From contig NZ_QKZI01000005.1 in assembly GCF_003254155.1 (NCBI RefSeq), forward strand, positions 62,001 to 126,000: 64,000 nt of DNA. Direction: 5' to 3'. The notes below the pieces were generated by a model. The model made no database searches. It was not told the DNA's origin and was given only the letters and a program-made list of their open reading frames with translations. Shown here one piece after another: positions 37,278 through 45,355 of this stretch. This stretch comes from Psychrobacillus insolitus (lineage in GTDB: Bacteria; Bacillota; Bacilli; Bacillales_A; Planococcaceae). Within the stretch, counting starts at the first letter, position 1. Every line of letters starts with the position of its first letter. The position numbers and the translations under genes are program-made.

Positions 37278-37784
37278 TTATCTTAGTGGTACATATTCTT
37301 TCACAAGAAATGCGCCATTTTCAACTTCGATGATTAACACTTGTTTATCATATTCTATTTCTTCATTATCATATCCAACTGCCCTTTTCGAAATTACACC
37401 ATTTATAGTTTCTATAATAATTTCCCCAAATCCGTCTTTTGGAATTGGTACAATAACTTTTCACACAAGTCCTTGTAAAGACTGATCCGTATAAGCTGTC
37501 GAAACTTCTGCAGATGAAAGTGGGACTAATACAAAAAAATATAATAAAAAGGTTAAAATAGCTGATATAACCAAAGCCACTATAATGACTACTTCTTCAT
37601 TCCAATTGGTAAGCTTCAATAAAAAAAAGCCTGAAGCACAGATGAATAATAAAAATGACAGAATGCTCGTCGGGTTGAATATACCTGCATCTAGCCCTTC
37701 AATTGCATCCGCAAATAATACATATAAAATTGTAAGCAATCCGATTATAAATAAACCATATAAAAAGATTTGTTCGATTTTCAT
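37278..37784 (-). pseudogene. yuaF: yuaF (NfeD-like) interrupted by an in-frame TGA
   Basis: From ATG 37784 the frame encodes three or four membrane helices, then reaches TGA at 37463-37461. The same frame continues without shift for 60 more codons (KVIVPIPKDGFGEIIIET ... VKEYVPLR) to TAA at 37280-37278, which is the OB-fold domain expected of YuaF/NfeD proteins paired with flotillins. The reading frame is otherwise intact and the promoter is preserved. A Gly codon GGA changed to TGA would explain it. Either a recent nonsense mutation, a sequencing error, or UGA read-through. TTG 37802 is an alternative start; the ATG sits close to AGGGGGTG. Confidence 0.85.
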
Positions 37785-37867
37785 CACCCCCTGTATGATC
37801 AAATTTAGCTAGCACAGAAAAATATCTGCAAAATATAGTTAAAAATAAATGTATATCTGCTTATATT

Positions 37868-37893
37868 TACGAAAAATGTACGGATAAGTTTCA
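37868..37893 (-). promoter_or_regulatory. Sigma-W-type promoter of yuaF-floT
   Basis: Minus strand TGAAAC (37893-37888), exactly 16 bp, CGTA (37871-37868), the sigma-W consensus. In B. subtilis the yuaF-floT-yuaI operon is a sigma-W target, which supports the call. Confidence 0.88.
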
Positions 37894-37996
37894 TAATTTT
37901 TACTTTATTTAGAATAATTATTTTATCCCCTGTAATTCGTCATTTTTCGACACGACCGTAGCTGGTTTACTTTGGACAAAACTTATTGTAAAAGTA

Positions 37997-38036
37997 GACG
38001 GGCTATGTGACTGCTTCACGTAGCTCCCCTACTGTT
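37997..38036. repeat. Short inverted sequence related to the terminator at 40944
   Basis: GCTATGTGACTGCTTCACGTAGC is an imperfect form of the palindrome GCTACGTGACTGCGTCACGTAGC at 40949-40972. No T-run; probably a repeat fragment. Confidence 0.5.
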
Positions 38037-38078
38037 TTCGTTCAACTATTTTTCTGGACTAGTTGCAGATACCATTTT

Positions 38079-38711
38079 TTATTCCTTGATTATTAAACCG
38101 AGTGATTTCGCAAATCCTATTGCTTGTTCCATAGATACTGTACATTCTGTAAGCTGCTCTAGTGATACTGTTAATTGTTCATATGTGTTGGAACTTAAAT
38201 CTATTCCTTTTAAAGGTGTTTGCGAAAAGTTTGCTCCGTCTAACTCACACTTCTCAAAGGCTACTTGAGTAAAAGAAGTTTCAATGAAATCTGCACGGTT
38301 CAACGTAGTCTTCGAAAATTCGACTTTCTTCAACTTGGAAAAGCTCATGCTTATATAGTTCGCAACAGAATTGTCTATTTTTACATCCGTCAATCTGCTT
38401 TGAGACATAATTGTCCCCAACAACTTAGATTCCTTAATCGCTACACGATGAAAAACTGCATTTCCGAAATCTACATTCGACAAATCACATTTCTCAAAGA
38501 GGCAGTCTACGAATTCTACTTGATGAAACCGTACTCCTTCCATAGAAATATTTAGGAAATGAATCTGATCAAAAACGATTTTATCCTCTTGTTCCTCTTC
38601 CATTTCAAGAAACGTTATGAGCCCACCAGAAACATAATAATCTTCTAGAAGTTCTTTTCTAACATCTAATTCATTTAACGTTTTCGGCAATTTTGGTGCT
38701 GCTATCTTCAT
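38079..38711 (-). CDS. Pentapeptide-repeat protein
   Basis: 210 residues. From about residue 48 the sequence shows the A(D/N)LXX-type five-residue periodicity on a right-handed beta-helix: FLNISMEGVRFHQVEFVDCLFEKCDLSNVDFGNAVF, then NRADFIETSFTQVAFEKCELDGANF. Length is close to Qnr/McbG-type DNA mimics (about 200-218 residues), which protect gyrase, but that activity cannot be assumed. Cytoplasmic. ATG with GAGGGG upstream. Divergent from the MMPL transporter gene. Confidence 0.85.
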   Translation of the reverse strand: MKIAAPKLPKTLNELDVRKELLEDYYVSGGLITFLEMEEEQEDKIVFDQIHFLNISMEGVRFHQVEFVDCLFEKCDLSNVDFGNAVFHRVAIKESKLLGTIMSQSRLTDVKIDNSVANYISMSFSKLKKVEFSKTTLNRADFIETSFTQVAFEKCELDGANFSQTPLKGIDLSSNTYEQLTVSLEQLTECTVSMEQAIGFAKSLGLIIKE

Positions 38712-38816
38712 ACATTTTCCCCTCGCTTCCCTACATAGCCTTATTCTAGCATTATATTAGTATGTCTACTCTACTTTCCTATACAATATAATTAGTGTTC
38801 ATTAAGGAGGAATTTC

Positions 38817-40934
38817 ATGAAAGTTTTATCTAATCTAGTGACAAGTCATTATAAAATCATACTTATTGCTTGGTTACTTATATTTGCTGTATTAGCCGTA
38901 TTTGCAATTCGTTTACCTAGTTTATTGGAAGGGGACGGTTTTAGTACGGACGGTGAACATGCAGCAGTTATGGAAGAACTCTCAGATACGTTTGATTTGC
39001 CTGCTGAGACCTTATTTTTAGTATTCAATCAAACATCAGATGAAACGATTAAACAGACATTAGCTAAAATAAAGCGGATTAAAATAGCCGAATCTATACA
39101 ATCGCCTTTAGAAGATGAAACACTCTATAAAGATCACGTCGCCTACGCTATGCTTCATTTTAATAGTGATACTGCGAATATGAACGAAGTCGTCGATACA
39201 ATTAGAGAGCAAATCGATGGTGAGAAAGGCGTGACATTGACTGGTGGAGCGGCAATTAATAAAGACATCAATAGCGCAAGTCAAAAAGATTTAGTGCAGG
39301 CAGAAGCAATAGGTTTACCAATAGCAATTATTGTCCTAATACTCGCTTTTGGTAGTATAGTTGCTGCTTTTATTCCACTTATAATTGGAATAGTGACAGT
39401 CATATCTGCTTTTGGAATCATGACATTATTTAGCGGAACAATGGATTTATCTATATTCGTCATGAATATTATTCCTATGCTTGGACTGGCATTAAGTATC
39501 GATTTCGCATTACTGCTCATCAACCGTTATAAAGAAGAGCTCGGGAAAGGTACTATGCAGGAAGCAGTGAAAATAGCTATACAAACAGCAGGTCGTTCTA
39601 TTATTTTCTCAGCTATTTGTGTATTTATTGGATTAGGTGCCATGCTAGTTTTGGATGTGGAGATATTCCAAAATATTGCCCTTGGCGGAATGCTAGTTGT
39701 CTTCATGGCTGTACTCGCTTCTATCACCTTGCTGCCTTCTATTTTACTTTTACTGAAAGGTCATATTAATAAATGGACCATTATACGGGTTAAACCAGGT
39801 GCTACTACTAGATGGCGTAATTTTGCTGCATTTGTTATGAAACGACCTATACTATTAATTATAGTGGCATTAGTTGGGTTAGGAATTGGAATGATCCCAG
39901 TAAAAGATATGGAGTTAACGATTCCTCAAGTAGATTCATTGCCAATATCATACGAGTCACGACAAGCCTATGAATTGATGGATGAGGAGTTTGGGCTTGG
40001 AGAGAAATCTACGGTTTATATGATTGCCGAGCGTAAAGATGGCTGGAATAACACGGATGGCCTAGAAGAAATAAAAAAATTAGAAGAACAACTATTAGCT
40101 GATAAAGATGTAGATTCAGTCCAATCTATATTTACATTAAGTGAAATTTCTACTGTTGAACAATGGGAACAAAGCATGCAGGTTCCTGAAATTGAAGGAC
40201 AATTAACACCATTGTTAGAATCATTTGTCCAAGAAGATAAATTACTAATTCCAATAACCCTCGACTTAAGTGGTGCTTCTGATGAGGCACAGGATTGGGT
40301 TCGAGAATGGTCTGAAAAAGACTTGGGTGTCGATATGATGCTTGGAGGTCAACCAAAATTTAATCAAGAAATTTTTGATGAAATTTTTGATAAAGTTGGG
40401 TTACTACTAGCAATTATTTTGGGTTCTACCTTTATTATCTTAATGATTGCATTCAAATCAATTTTGATTCCACTGAAAGCCATTATTATGAATATTATTG
40501 GGTTAGCCTCGACATTCGGTATACTGGTTTACATTTTCCAATACGGACATTTTGGTATAGAGGAAACGACAATCGCTTTAATCATTCCAGTCATTGTATT
40601 TAGTCTTGTATTTGGATTAAGCATGGACTATGAAGTGTTTCTGATTTCTCGCATTCAAGAAGAATATTTGAAGCATCAGGATAATACACTAGCAACCATT
40701 GATGGTCTAACATCTACGAGTAAAATTATTACGTCTGCAGCACTAATTATGATAGTTATTACGGGTGCATTTGCTTTTACTGATGTGATGCCTGTGAAAC
40801 AAATCGGGATTGGTATTGCCATTGCAATTGCGATTGATGCAACTATTATTCGTTTGTTACTAGTGCCAAGTTTAATGAAGTTACTCGGCAAATGGAATTG
40901 GTGGATACCTTTTAAGAAAAGTAATCGGCACTAA
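38817..40934 (+). CDS. MMPL/RND-type membrane transporter (YdfJ-like)
   Basis: 705 residues with two repeats, each one helix, a large extracytoplasmic domain and five more helices. Proton-relay signatures are SIDFALLLINRYKEEL in the first half and GLSMDYEVFLISRIQEEY in the second. Likely exports lipids or drugs using protons. AAGGAGGAATTTC before the ATG. Similar to B. subtilis YdfJ, but no YdfHI-like regulator is adjacent. Ends at a repeat-derived terminator. Confidence 0.88.
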   Translation: MKVLSNLVTSHYKIILIAWLLIFAVLAVFAIRLPSLLEGDGFSTDGEHAAVMEELSDTFDLPAETLFLVFNQTSDETIKQTLAKIKRIKIAESIQSPLEDETLYKDHVAYAMLHFNSDTANMNEVVDTIREQIDGEKGVTLTGGAAINKDINSASQKDLVQAEAIGLPIAIIVLILAFGSIVAAFIPLIIGIVTVISAFGIMTLFSGTMDLSIFVMNIIPMLGLALSIDFALLLINRYKEELGKGTMQEAVKIAIQTAGRSIIFSAICVFIGLGAMLVLDVEIFQNIALGGMLVVFMAVLASITLLPSILLLLKGHINKWTIIRVKPGATTRWRNFAAFVMKRPILLIIVALVGLGIGMIPVKDMELTIPQVDSLPISYESRQAYELMDEEFGLGEKSTVYMIAERKDGWNNTDGLEEIKKLEEQLLADKDVDSVQSIFTLSEISTVEQWEQSMQVPEIEGQLTPLLESFVQEDKLLIPITLDLSGASDEAQDWVREWSEKDLGVDMMLGGQPKFNQEIFDEIFDKVGLLLAIILGSTFIILMIAFKSILIPLKAIIMNIIGLASTFGILVYIFQYGHFGIEETTIALIIPVIVFSLVFGLSMDYEVFLISRIQEEYLKHQDNTLATIDGLTSTSKIITSAALIMIVITGAFAFTDVMPVKQIGIGIAIAIAIDATIIRLLLVPSLMKLLGKWNWWIPFKKSNRH

Positions 40935-40976
40935 GAAAAGCGGAAGGAGCTACGTGACTGCGTCACGTAGCTCCTT
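40932..40976. terminator. Terminator built on dispersed-repeat head
   Basis: The dispersed-repeat head AAGAAAAGCGGAAG runs directly into a perfect 15-bp stem AAGGAGCTACGTGAC / GTCACGTAGCTCCTT with a TGC loop. It lies between convergent genes and has only weak T-tracts. Confidence 0.65.
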
Positions 40977-40981
40977 ATTAG

Positions 40982-41587
40982 TTAGAATTTAGTTTTGTAC
41001 CATTCTTTTGCCGCTTGCACTTCATCTTGAGTCAATTGATGACCGTATGAATGCCAAAATAGTTCAACTTCTGCCCCAACATTTTGTAGTAAATCACGTA
41101 ATTCTTCTGATTCTGCTGCAGGACACATAAAATCATTTTTCCCAGCGCCGATAAACACTGGAGCCCCTGGTAGCGCAGGTATTTCGACCCCACGTCTTGG
41201 AACCATTGGATGGTGTAAAATGGCACCTTTTAATACATTTTCATATTCAAATAAAAGGTTTCCAGCAATATTCGCACCATTTGAATAGCCTATTGCCACT
41301 ACATTATCACGGTCAAACTCATAATTTTTAGCTGATTCATCGATGAAATTTTTTAATTCCTCTGTTCGGAACTGTAGATCTTCTAGATCAAATACACCTT
41401 CTGCCAAACGTTTGAAAAAACGTGGCATACCGTTTTCAAGAACGTTTCCACGAACACTTAAAATATTTGCAGCTCCATCAATTTCTTTACCTAATCCTAC
41501 TAAATCATGCTCATTTCCACCTGTACCATGTAAAAGCAATAATGTTGGTCGCGTTGAATCTTCTCCTTTATAAAAAACATGTTTCAT
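40982..41587 (-). CDS. mhqD: MhqD-like carboxylesterase/hydrolase
   Basis: 201 residues of the alpha/beta hydrolase phospholipase/carboxylesterase family: LLLLHGTGGNEHDL, nucleophile GYSNG, Asp in GAGKNDFMCP, His in SYGHQLT. It agrees strongly with my recall of B. subtilis MhqD (VRGNVLENGMPRFFKRLAEGVFD). It belongs to the quinone/diamide stress response. ATG with AAAGGAG upstream. The upstream MhqR box strengthens the assignment. Confidence 0.9.
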   Translation of the reverse strand: MKHVFYKGEDSTRPTLLLLHGTGGNEHDLVGLGKEIDGAANILSVRGNVLENGMPRFFKRLAEGVFDLEDLQFRTEELKNFIDESAKNYEFDRDNVVAIGYSNGANIAGNLLFEYENVLKGAILHHPMVPRRGVEIPALPGAPVFIGAGKNDFMCPAAESEELRDLLQNVGAEVELFWHSYGHQLTQDEVQAAKEWYKTKF

Positions 41588-41606
41588 TATAAAAACTCCT
41601 TTTTAA

Positions 41607-41624
41607 TATCTCGAATTTGAGATA
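41607..41624. promoter_or_regulatory. MhqR operator upstream of mhqD
   Basis: TATCTCGAATTTGAGATA is an 18-bp palindrome with one imperfect pair, matching the MhqR box tATCTCgAAtTCgAGATa. It lies 20 bp before the mhqD start codon. Confidence 0.85.
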
Positions 41625-41768
41625 ATTATAACGTGAATCAATTTCCAGGTCAAATAAAGAGGATTTTAAGTATCATTACTTTCTGATTTTTTGCTACAGT
41701 CTTTTTTTTGGGGGGGCTAGTTTTGTTTTCTATATCCATCTGAGACTTTTATTTCCAATATTCACTTT

Positions 41769-41901
41769 GCTGACTTTCGTTCCGAGCGGCGACTCCAGTG
41801 GGATTAGCATGACAGGTGAGACCCCACAGGAGCGCGGTTTTCGCGACGAGGAGGCTCACCGCACGCCCCACGGAAAGTGTCCGCTCGGAACGAAATCAGC
41901 G
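41769..41901. repeat. GC-rich dispersed element with terminal inverted repeats
   Basis: About 130 bp, far more GC-rich than its surroundings. The ends GACTTTCGTTCCGAGCGG (41772-41789) and CCGCTCGGAACGAAATCAGC (41881-41900) are near-perfect inverted repeats, with GGTGAGACCCCACAGGAGCGC inside. It resembles a repeat common in Bacillaceae genomes (CCGCTCGGAACGAAA ends) that folds into a long hairpin. No coding sense. The remainder of 41625-42022 holds no gene. Confidence 0.85.
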
Positions 41902-42022
41902 CGGATCAGGATTTATTTAATTTTACCAACGTTATATATTGTACAACCGCTTTTAAAGACAAAACAAAAAAACTACTCAACTCCAATTAAAAACTGGACC
42001 TAAATAGCTTCATTTGTTTTAA

Positions 42023-42406
42023 TTATTCATTTAATTTCTCAATTGTATTAGCTGTTGCTTGTGATGGATAAGATTCAAGTAGAGCAGTATAGCCAACTTT
42101 CACTTCATCATACAGTACTAGAGAACTTCTCTGGCCAAGTGACATTGTGATCCAAGTTGCATCTTCTCCAGCTGTTATTGCCTCTTCCACAGATAAAGCC
42201 TTCGCTTCTTCCACAGTGATACCTGCAACAACTAAAACTGTTGTTTTGACCTCACTATTTATATCGATAATCACACCAGTTATATAACCAGTTGGTTGAG
42301 GTTGCGTTGGATTATCTTCGAAAAACTGCATAATGAAAAAGATAGTGGTTCCTACAGCAATTAAGATAATAGCCAAAATTATGGCTACAGTAGATTTTCC
42401 TCTCAT
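42023..42406 (-). CDS. Membrane-anchored DUF3221-like protein
   Basis: 127 residues: N-terminal membrane anchor (VAIILAIILIAVGTTIFFIMQFF), short Pro/Gln linker, then a small beta domain GYITGVIIDIN ... VKVGYTALLESYPSQATANTIE typical of DUF3221/YobA-type secreted proteins. Function unknown. It starts 12 bp after the stop of the 166-residue gene, with AAGGAGG, so they form an operon. Confidence 0.75.
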   Translation of the reverse strand: MRGKSTVAIILAIILIAVGTTIFFIMQFFEDNPTQPQPTGYITGVIIDINSEVKTTVLVVAGITVEEAKALSVEEAITAGEDATWITMSLGQRSSLVLYDEVKVGYTALLESYPSQATANTIEKLNE

Positions 42407-42418
42407 GTCGGAACCTCC

Positions 42419-42919
42419 TTACCTAGTACCTACACAACGGAAGCCTTCTGCTACAAGATAAGCTTTTGCTTCATCATAAGAACCAAAGCTTTCTTCTAGA
42501 TTATAACCATGATAGATATTCCAAAGAGTATCTTCTTGTAATAACGTTAGCTTAGATTCTTCTTTGTTTCTCCACTCTTCTTCTATTTCATCTTCTATAA
42601 GTTCTTCTTCTACTTCATTTTCTACAAGTTCTTCTTCTGCAGTAGCTAAATAGGCTATTGAATCTTTGATCGCTTGGCGTAATTCGTCACCAGAAAATTC
42701 TCTAATATTCACTAGTCCTTTTTCTTCTACTTCTTTGTACTGCGGAAGATCCCCTACATACACAAATCCATTTCCATTTGGATGAAGATGATAAATCACT
42801 GTAGTCTTTTCAAACAAGCTTTCTTCGTAGTGGTAATTAATTCGGTTCAATGACACTTCTTTTCTCGTTAAATTCGGAAACTCTTGGATTATTAATTCTT
42901 TTTCTTCATATGTTAGCAT
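42419..42919 (-). CDS. Hypothetical cytoplasmic protein with acidic linker
   Basis: 166 residues, no recognised family. An N-terminal region of about 90 residues (NRINYHYEESLFEKTTVIYHL, GNGFVYVGDLPQYKEVEEKGLVNIREFS) is followed by a Glu-rich repeat-like segment (EEELVENEVEEELIEDEIEEE, about residues 96-116) and a C-terminal piece with ESFGSYDEAKAYLVAEGFRCVGTR. Upstream of the DUF3221-like gene in the same operon. ATG with AAAGAGG. Confidence 0.75.
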   Translation of the reverse strand: MLTYEEKELIIQEFPNLTRKEVSLNRINYHYEESLFEKTTVIYHLHPNGNGFVYVGDLPQYKEVEEKGLVNIREFSGDELRQAIKDSIAYLATAEEELVENEVEEELIEDEIEEEWRNKEESKLTLLQEDTLWNIYHGYNLEESFGSYDEAKAYLVAEGFRCVGTR

Positions 42920-42967
42920 CGGATTCCTCTTTCTTTCGTTTTTTTCATTTGTCTAGTATAACATATT

Positions 42968-43060
42968 TTACCCTCTTCGCGTCCACCATTCTGCAAGGAT
43001 TATAAAACATATAACAACTGCAATGACCAATGCAAAAAACCACTCTGGCAGACTCCCCAA
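42968..43060 (-). CDS. Putative 30-residue single-pass membrane peptide
   Basis: TTG start at 43060 preceded by AGGAGATGATTAA, then GSLPEWFFALVIAVVICFI and a C-terminal EWWTRRG. The layout is a hydrophobic helix of about 17 residues with a positively charged end, as in small bacterial membrane peptides. It lies just upstream of the 166-residue gene on the same strand, possibly as the first cistron. No homologue recognised. Confidence 0.5.
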   Translation of the reverse strand: MGSLPEWFFALVIAVVICFIILAEWWTRRG

Positions 43061-43178
43061 TTAATCATCTCCTAAAATAGATTTATACGTAGCGAAAATC
43101 CCTCTTACAGTTAACATCTCTTCTAAATAGATTTTCGTGTATAATCATGTTATACTGAAGGATACACAATAAGAGGAC

Positions 43179-43565
43179 GTGAGCATATTGATTAAAATTG
43201 AATTACCAAAACCTGCTTTGACGATTACGCAACGTGAACAAAAACCTGCAGAAGGCGAACTTGAAATTCCAACTATTTTTGGATTCATCGACTTCCACCA
43301 AATTCCACGTGATAAAGGCGGATTTTTCATGTTTTTCAACAAAAATGATGAGCTTTTATTCGTTGGGAAAGCACGTAAAATTAGACAACGCATTAAAAAG
43401 CATTTTGAAGACAATGTATCACCAATGATTAAACATCGTGATGAAGTTTACAAAATCAGTGTATTTATCGTAGAAGAAGCAATGGATCGTGAAATTTACG
43501 AAACATATGCAATCAATACACTAAAATCAAAATATAACATCGAAAAAGCATTTTACAAACAGTAA
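43179..43565 (+). CDS. GIY-YIG-like domain protein lacking both motif tyrosines
   Basis: 128 residues. Residues about 47-125 follow the UvrC/GIY-YIG layout: GGFFMFFNKNDELLFVGKARKIRQRIKKHF with the conserved Arg, then REIYETYAIN with the catalytic-type Glu. The GIY and YIG tyrosines are replaced by Phe (GFFMFF and LFVG). Endonuclease activity is therefore doubtful; a binding role is possible. Start is GTG 43179 or TTG 43188; AAGAGGA lies upstream. Monocistronic with a strong terminator. Confidence 0.75.
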   Translation: MSILIKIELPKPALTITQREQKPAEGELEIPTIFGFIDFHQIPRDKGGFFMFFNKNDELLFVGKARKIRQRIKKHFEDNVSPMIKHRDEVYKISVFIVEEAMDREIYETYAINTLKSKYNIEKAFYKQ

Positions 43566-43572
43566 GAATATG

Positions 43573-43613
43573 AAATCCCAGACCACTATTCAATGAGGTC
43601 TGGGATTTTTTTA
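43573..43613 (+). terminator. Terminator of the GIY-YIG-like gene
   Basis: Perfect 12-bp stem AAATCCCAGACC / GGTCTGGGATTT followed by five more T. Confidence 0.93.
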
Positions 43614-43616
43614 TAG

Positions 43617-43714
43617 ATAAGAAAGTGTATAAAATTTCTGCAAAGTATGTCTAGCTACAGCGCTTTGCCCCTCGGGGTCAAATGGGGCAGAGATAGGCGC
43701 TTCCGCTTTTCTTA
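43617..43714 (-). repeat. Dispersed repeat, full-length inverted copy
   Basis: On the minus strand: head GAAAAGCGGAAGCGCCTAT, middle ATTTGACCCCGAGG, then GCTAGACATACTTTGCAG and AAATTTTATACACTTTC. It abuts the stop codon of the ferredoxin reductase gene. Confidence 0.85.
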
Positions 43715-44704
43715 TTTCACTTCTTCGAAAATACTCGTACTATGTTTCGGTTGCACACGAGATTTAGGATCAATAAAAGCTTTCATATGGCTGATAGCAT
43801 TAGGAACTTCTCCAAAACCAACCGCTATTAGTTTAACTTTTCCTCCATGCGTACAAACATCTCCAGCCGCATAAATACCTTCTATATTTGTTTCCATTTT
43901 TTCATTAACAACGACAGAATTCTTCTCCATATCAATGCCCCACTCTTTTAAATGCCCAAGGGATGCAACATTGCCATAATTGACAATCACATGGTCGACT
44001 GGAATTCGTTCTTCTTGTTTATCCTTGCCAACAATTATCACTTCATGAATGTTTTCTCCGTCACCAACTAATTCTTTAATGCCATATGGTGTTTTTATAT
44101 GAACTTTCGAATTTTGAAGTTGTTGAACTGTCATTTCATGAGCAGTAAATTGTTCTTTACGATGACAAATTGTTACGTCTGACGCTATATTTTCAAGCAT
44201 TAAAGACCAATCGAGCGCTGAATCTCCGCCACCTAACACGAGTACATTCGAATCTTTAAAGTAATTCAAATCCTTTACTTTATAATGCAGATTCTTGCCT
44301 TCATACGCTTCTGCACCAGCAACATTTAACTTACGTGGCTGGAAAGAACCAATACCAGAAGTAAGTAAAATAGTTTTCGAATAGTGCACAGTTTTATCTG
44401 TAGTCAATGCAAAATAGCCTGGTAGCTTTTCTAAGGCAATTGCAGTTTCTTCTAAACAAATTGTTGGGTTACTATGCTTAGCTTGCTCTTCCAAATTTGC
44501 GACTAAATCTTTAGCAAGAATCTTTGGAATCCCACCAATATCATATATATATTTATCTGGATACAATTCCATTAATTGACCACCTAATTGTGGAAGACTA
44601 TCAACAATTTTCACACTCATATTGCGTAGTCCAGCATAAAAAGAAGCAAATAGCCCCGTTGGACCACCACCAACAATGGTCACATCATACATTTTCACGT
44701 CCAT
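43712..44704 (-). CDS. Type 2 ferredoxin-NADP+ reductase (YcgT/YumC-like)
   Basis: 330 residues from ATG 44704, with GAGGTGA eight bases upstream; the longer frame to 44767 has no ribosome site. Thioredoxin-reductase-like fold: FAD motif VTIVGGGPTGLFASFYAG, NADPH motif VLVLGGGDSALDWSL, FAD-closing GIYAAGDVCTHGGK. The CxxC disulfide of thioredoxin reductases is absent, diagnostic of this FNR class. It moves electrons between NADPH and ferredoxin/flavodoxin. Confidence 0.92.
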   Translation of the reverse strand: MDVKMYDVTIVGGGPTGLFASFYAGLRNMSVKIVDSLPQLGGQLMELYPDKYIYDIGGIPKILAKDLVANLEEQAKHSNPTICLEETAIALEKLPGYFALTTDKTVHYSKTILLTSGIGSFQPRKLNVAGAEAYEGKNLHYKVKDLNYFKDSNVLVLGGGDSALDWSLMLENIASDVTICHRKEQFTAHEMTVQQLQNSKVHIKTPYGIKELVGDGENIHEVIIVGKDKQEERIPVDHVIVNYGNVASLGHLKEWGIDMEKNSVVVNEKMETNIEGIYAAGDVCTHGGKVKLIAVGFGEVPNAISHMKAFIDPKSRVQPKHSTSIFEEVK

Positions 44705-44792
44705 AGTTACTTTCACCTCACTGATTATCGGGAAAACACTTCCCGATCTAAGCGTAACACATTTCATAAATTTTCTAATCTTTTTTGCTTAT

Positions 44793-45182
44793 TTAGAGAA
44801 AGCGATTTCTAATATCTGGAGATGGAATCACACAGAAATCTTTTTTCCCAAACCAATTATACCTGTTTTTTGCAATAATTTTATAGACAGAATTTCGCAA
44901 TGATTTAGGAATAAGTTTTACTATATAAAAGCATTTCCACAGTCCATTTAAATGTTTAGTGATAAAAAGAGCGGCATCCGAGGAATCATAAACAGTATTG
45001 TTTTCGATCACAATAATGCTATCTAGTTGATCTGGAATTTGATGTTTCTTTTTAAGTTCTTCACCTATTTCACTTTGCAATGCAGCAAATTGAAAAAAGC
45101 CGTCTGGGTCTCTTTTAATAATAAATTGCACACTCGAGTCACAGAAATTACATTCACCATCAAACAAAACAATAGCAGTCAT
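44793..45182 (-). CDS. yuxK: DCC family thiol-disulfide oxidoreductase (YuxK-like)
   Basis: 129 residues (DUF393). The DxxCxxC motif is LFDGECNFCDSSVQFIIKRD at the N-terminus, then FAALQSEIG and the C-terminal YNWFGKKDFC. A redox role is assumed from the motif; substrate unknown. AAGGAGG before ATG. It precedes the ferredoxin reductase on the same strand with an 88-bp gap, so co-transcription is possible. Confidence 0.92.
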   Translation of the reverse strand: MTAIVLFDGECNFCDSSVQFIIKRDPDGFFQFAALQSEIGEELKKKHQIPDQLDSIIVIENNTVYDSSDAALFITKHLNGLWKCFYIVKLIPKSLRNSVYKIIAKNRYNWFGKKDFCVIPSPDIRNRFL

Positions 45183-45213
45183 ATGATTTCCCTCCTTTTC
45201 ATCAGTTTACTAC

Positions 45214-45305
45214 AAGAAAAGCGGAAGCGCCTATTACTGCCCCGACAGGTAAATGAGGTGGAGCTAGACAGTTACTATGCAGAAATTTTATATACTTTCT
45301 TATAA
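45214..45305 (+). repeat. Dispersed repeat, copy with short middle
   Basis: AAGAAAAGCGGAAGCGCCT at the head, GGAGCTAGACAGTTAC in the middle and TATGCAGAAATTTTATATAC at the tail. Confidence 0.85.
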
Positions 45306-45355
45306 TATACAAAAAGACACTCCTTAAGTTAACAAACCTAAGAAGTACCTCATCT

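Noticed and set aside
41767-42003. A 78-codon open frame across the GC-rich element
   Set aside because: It lies inside an inverted-repeat element, has no ribosome site and shows no protein-like features.
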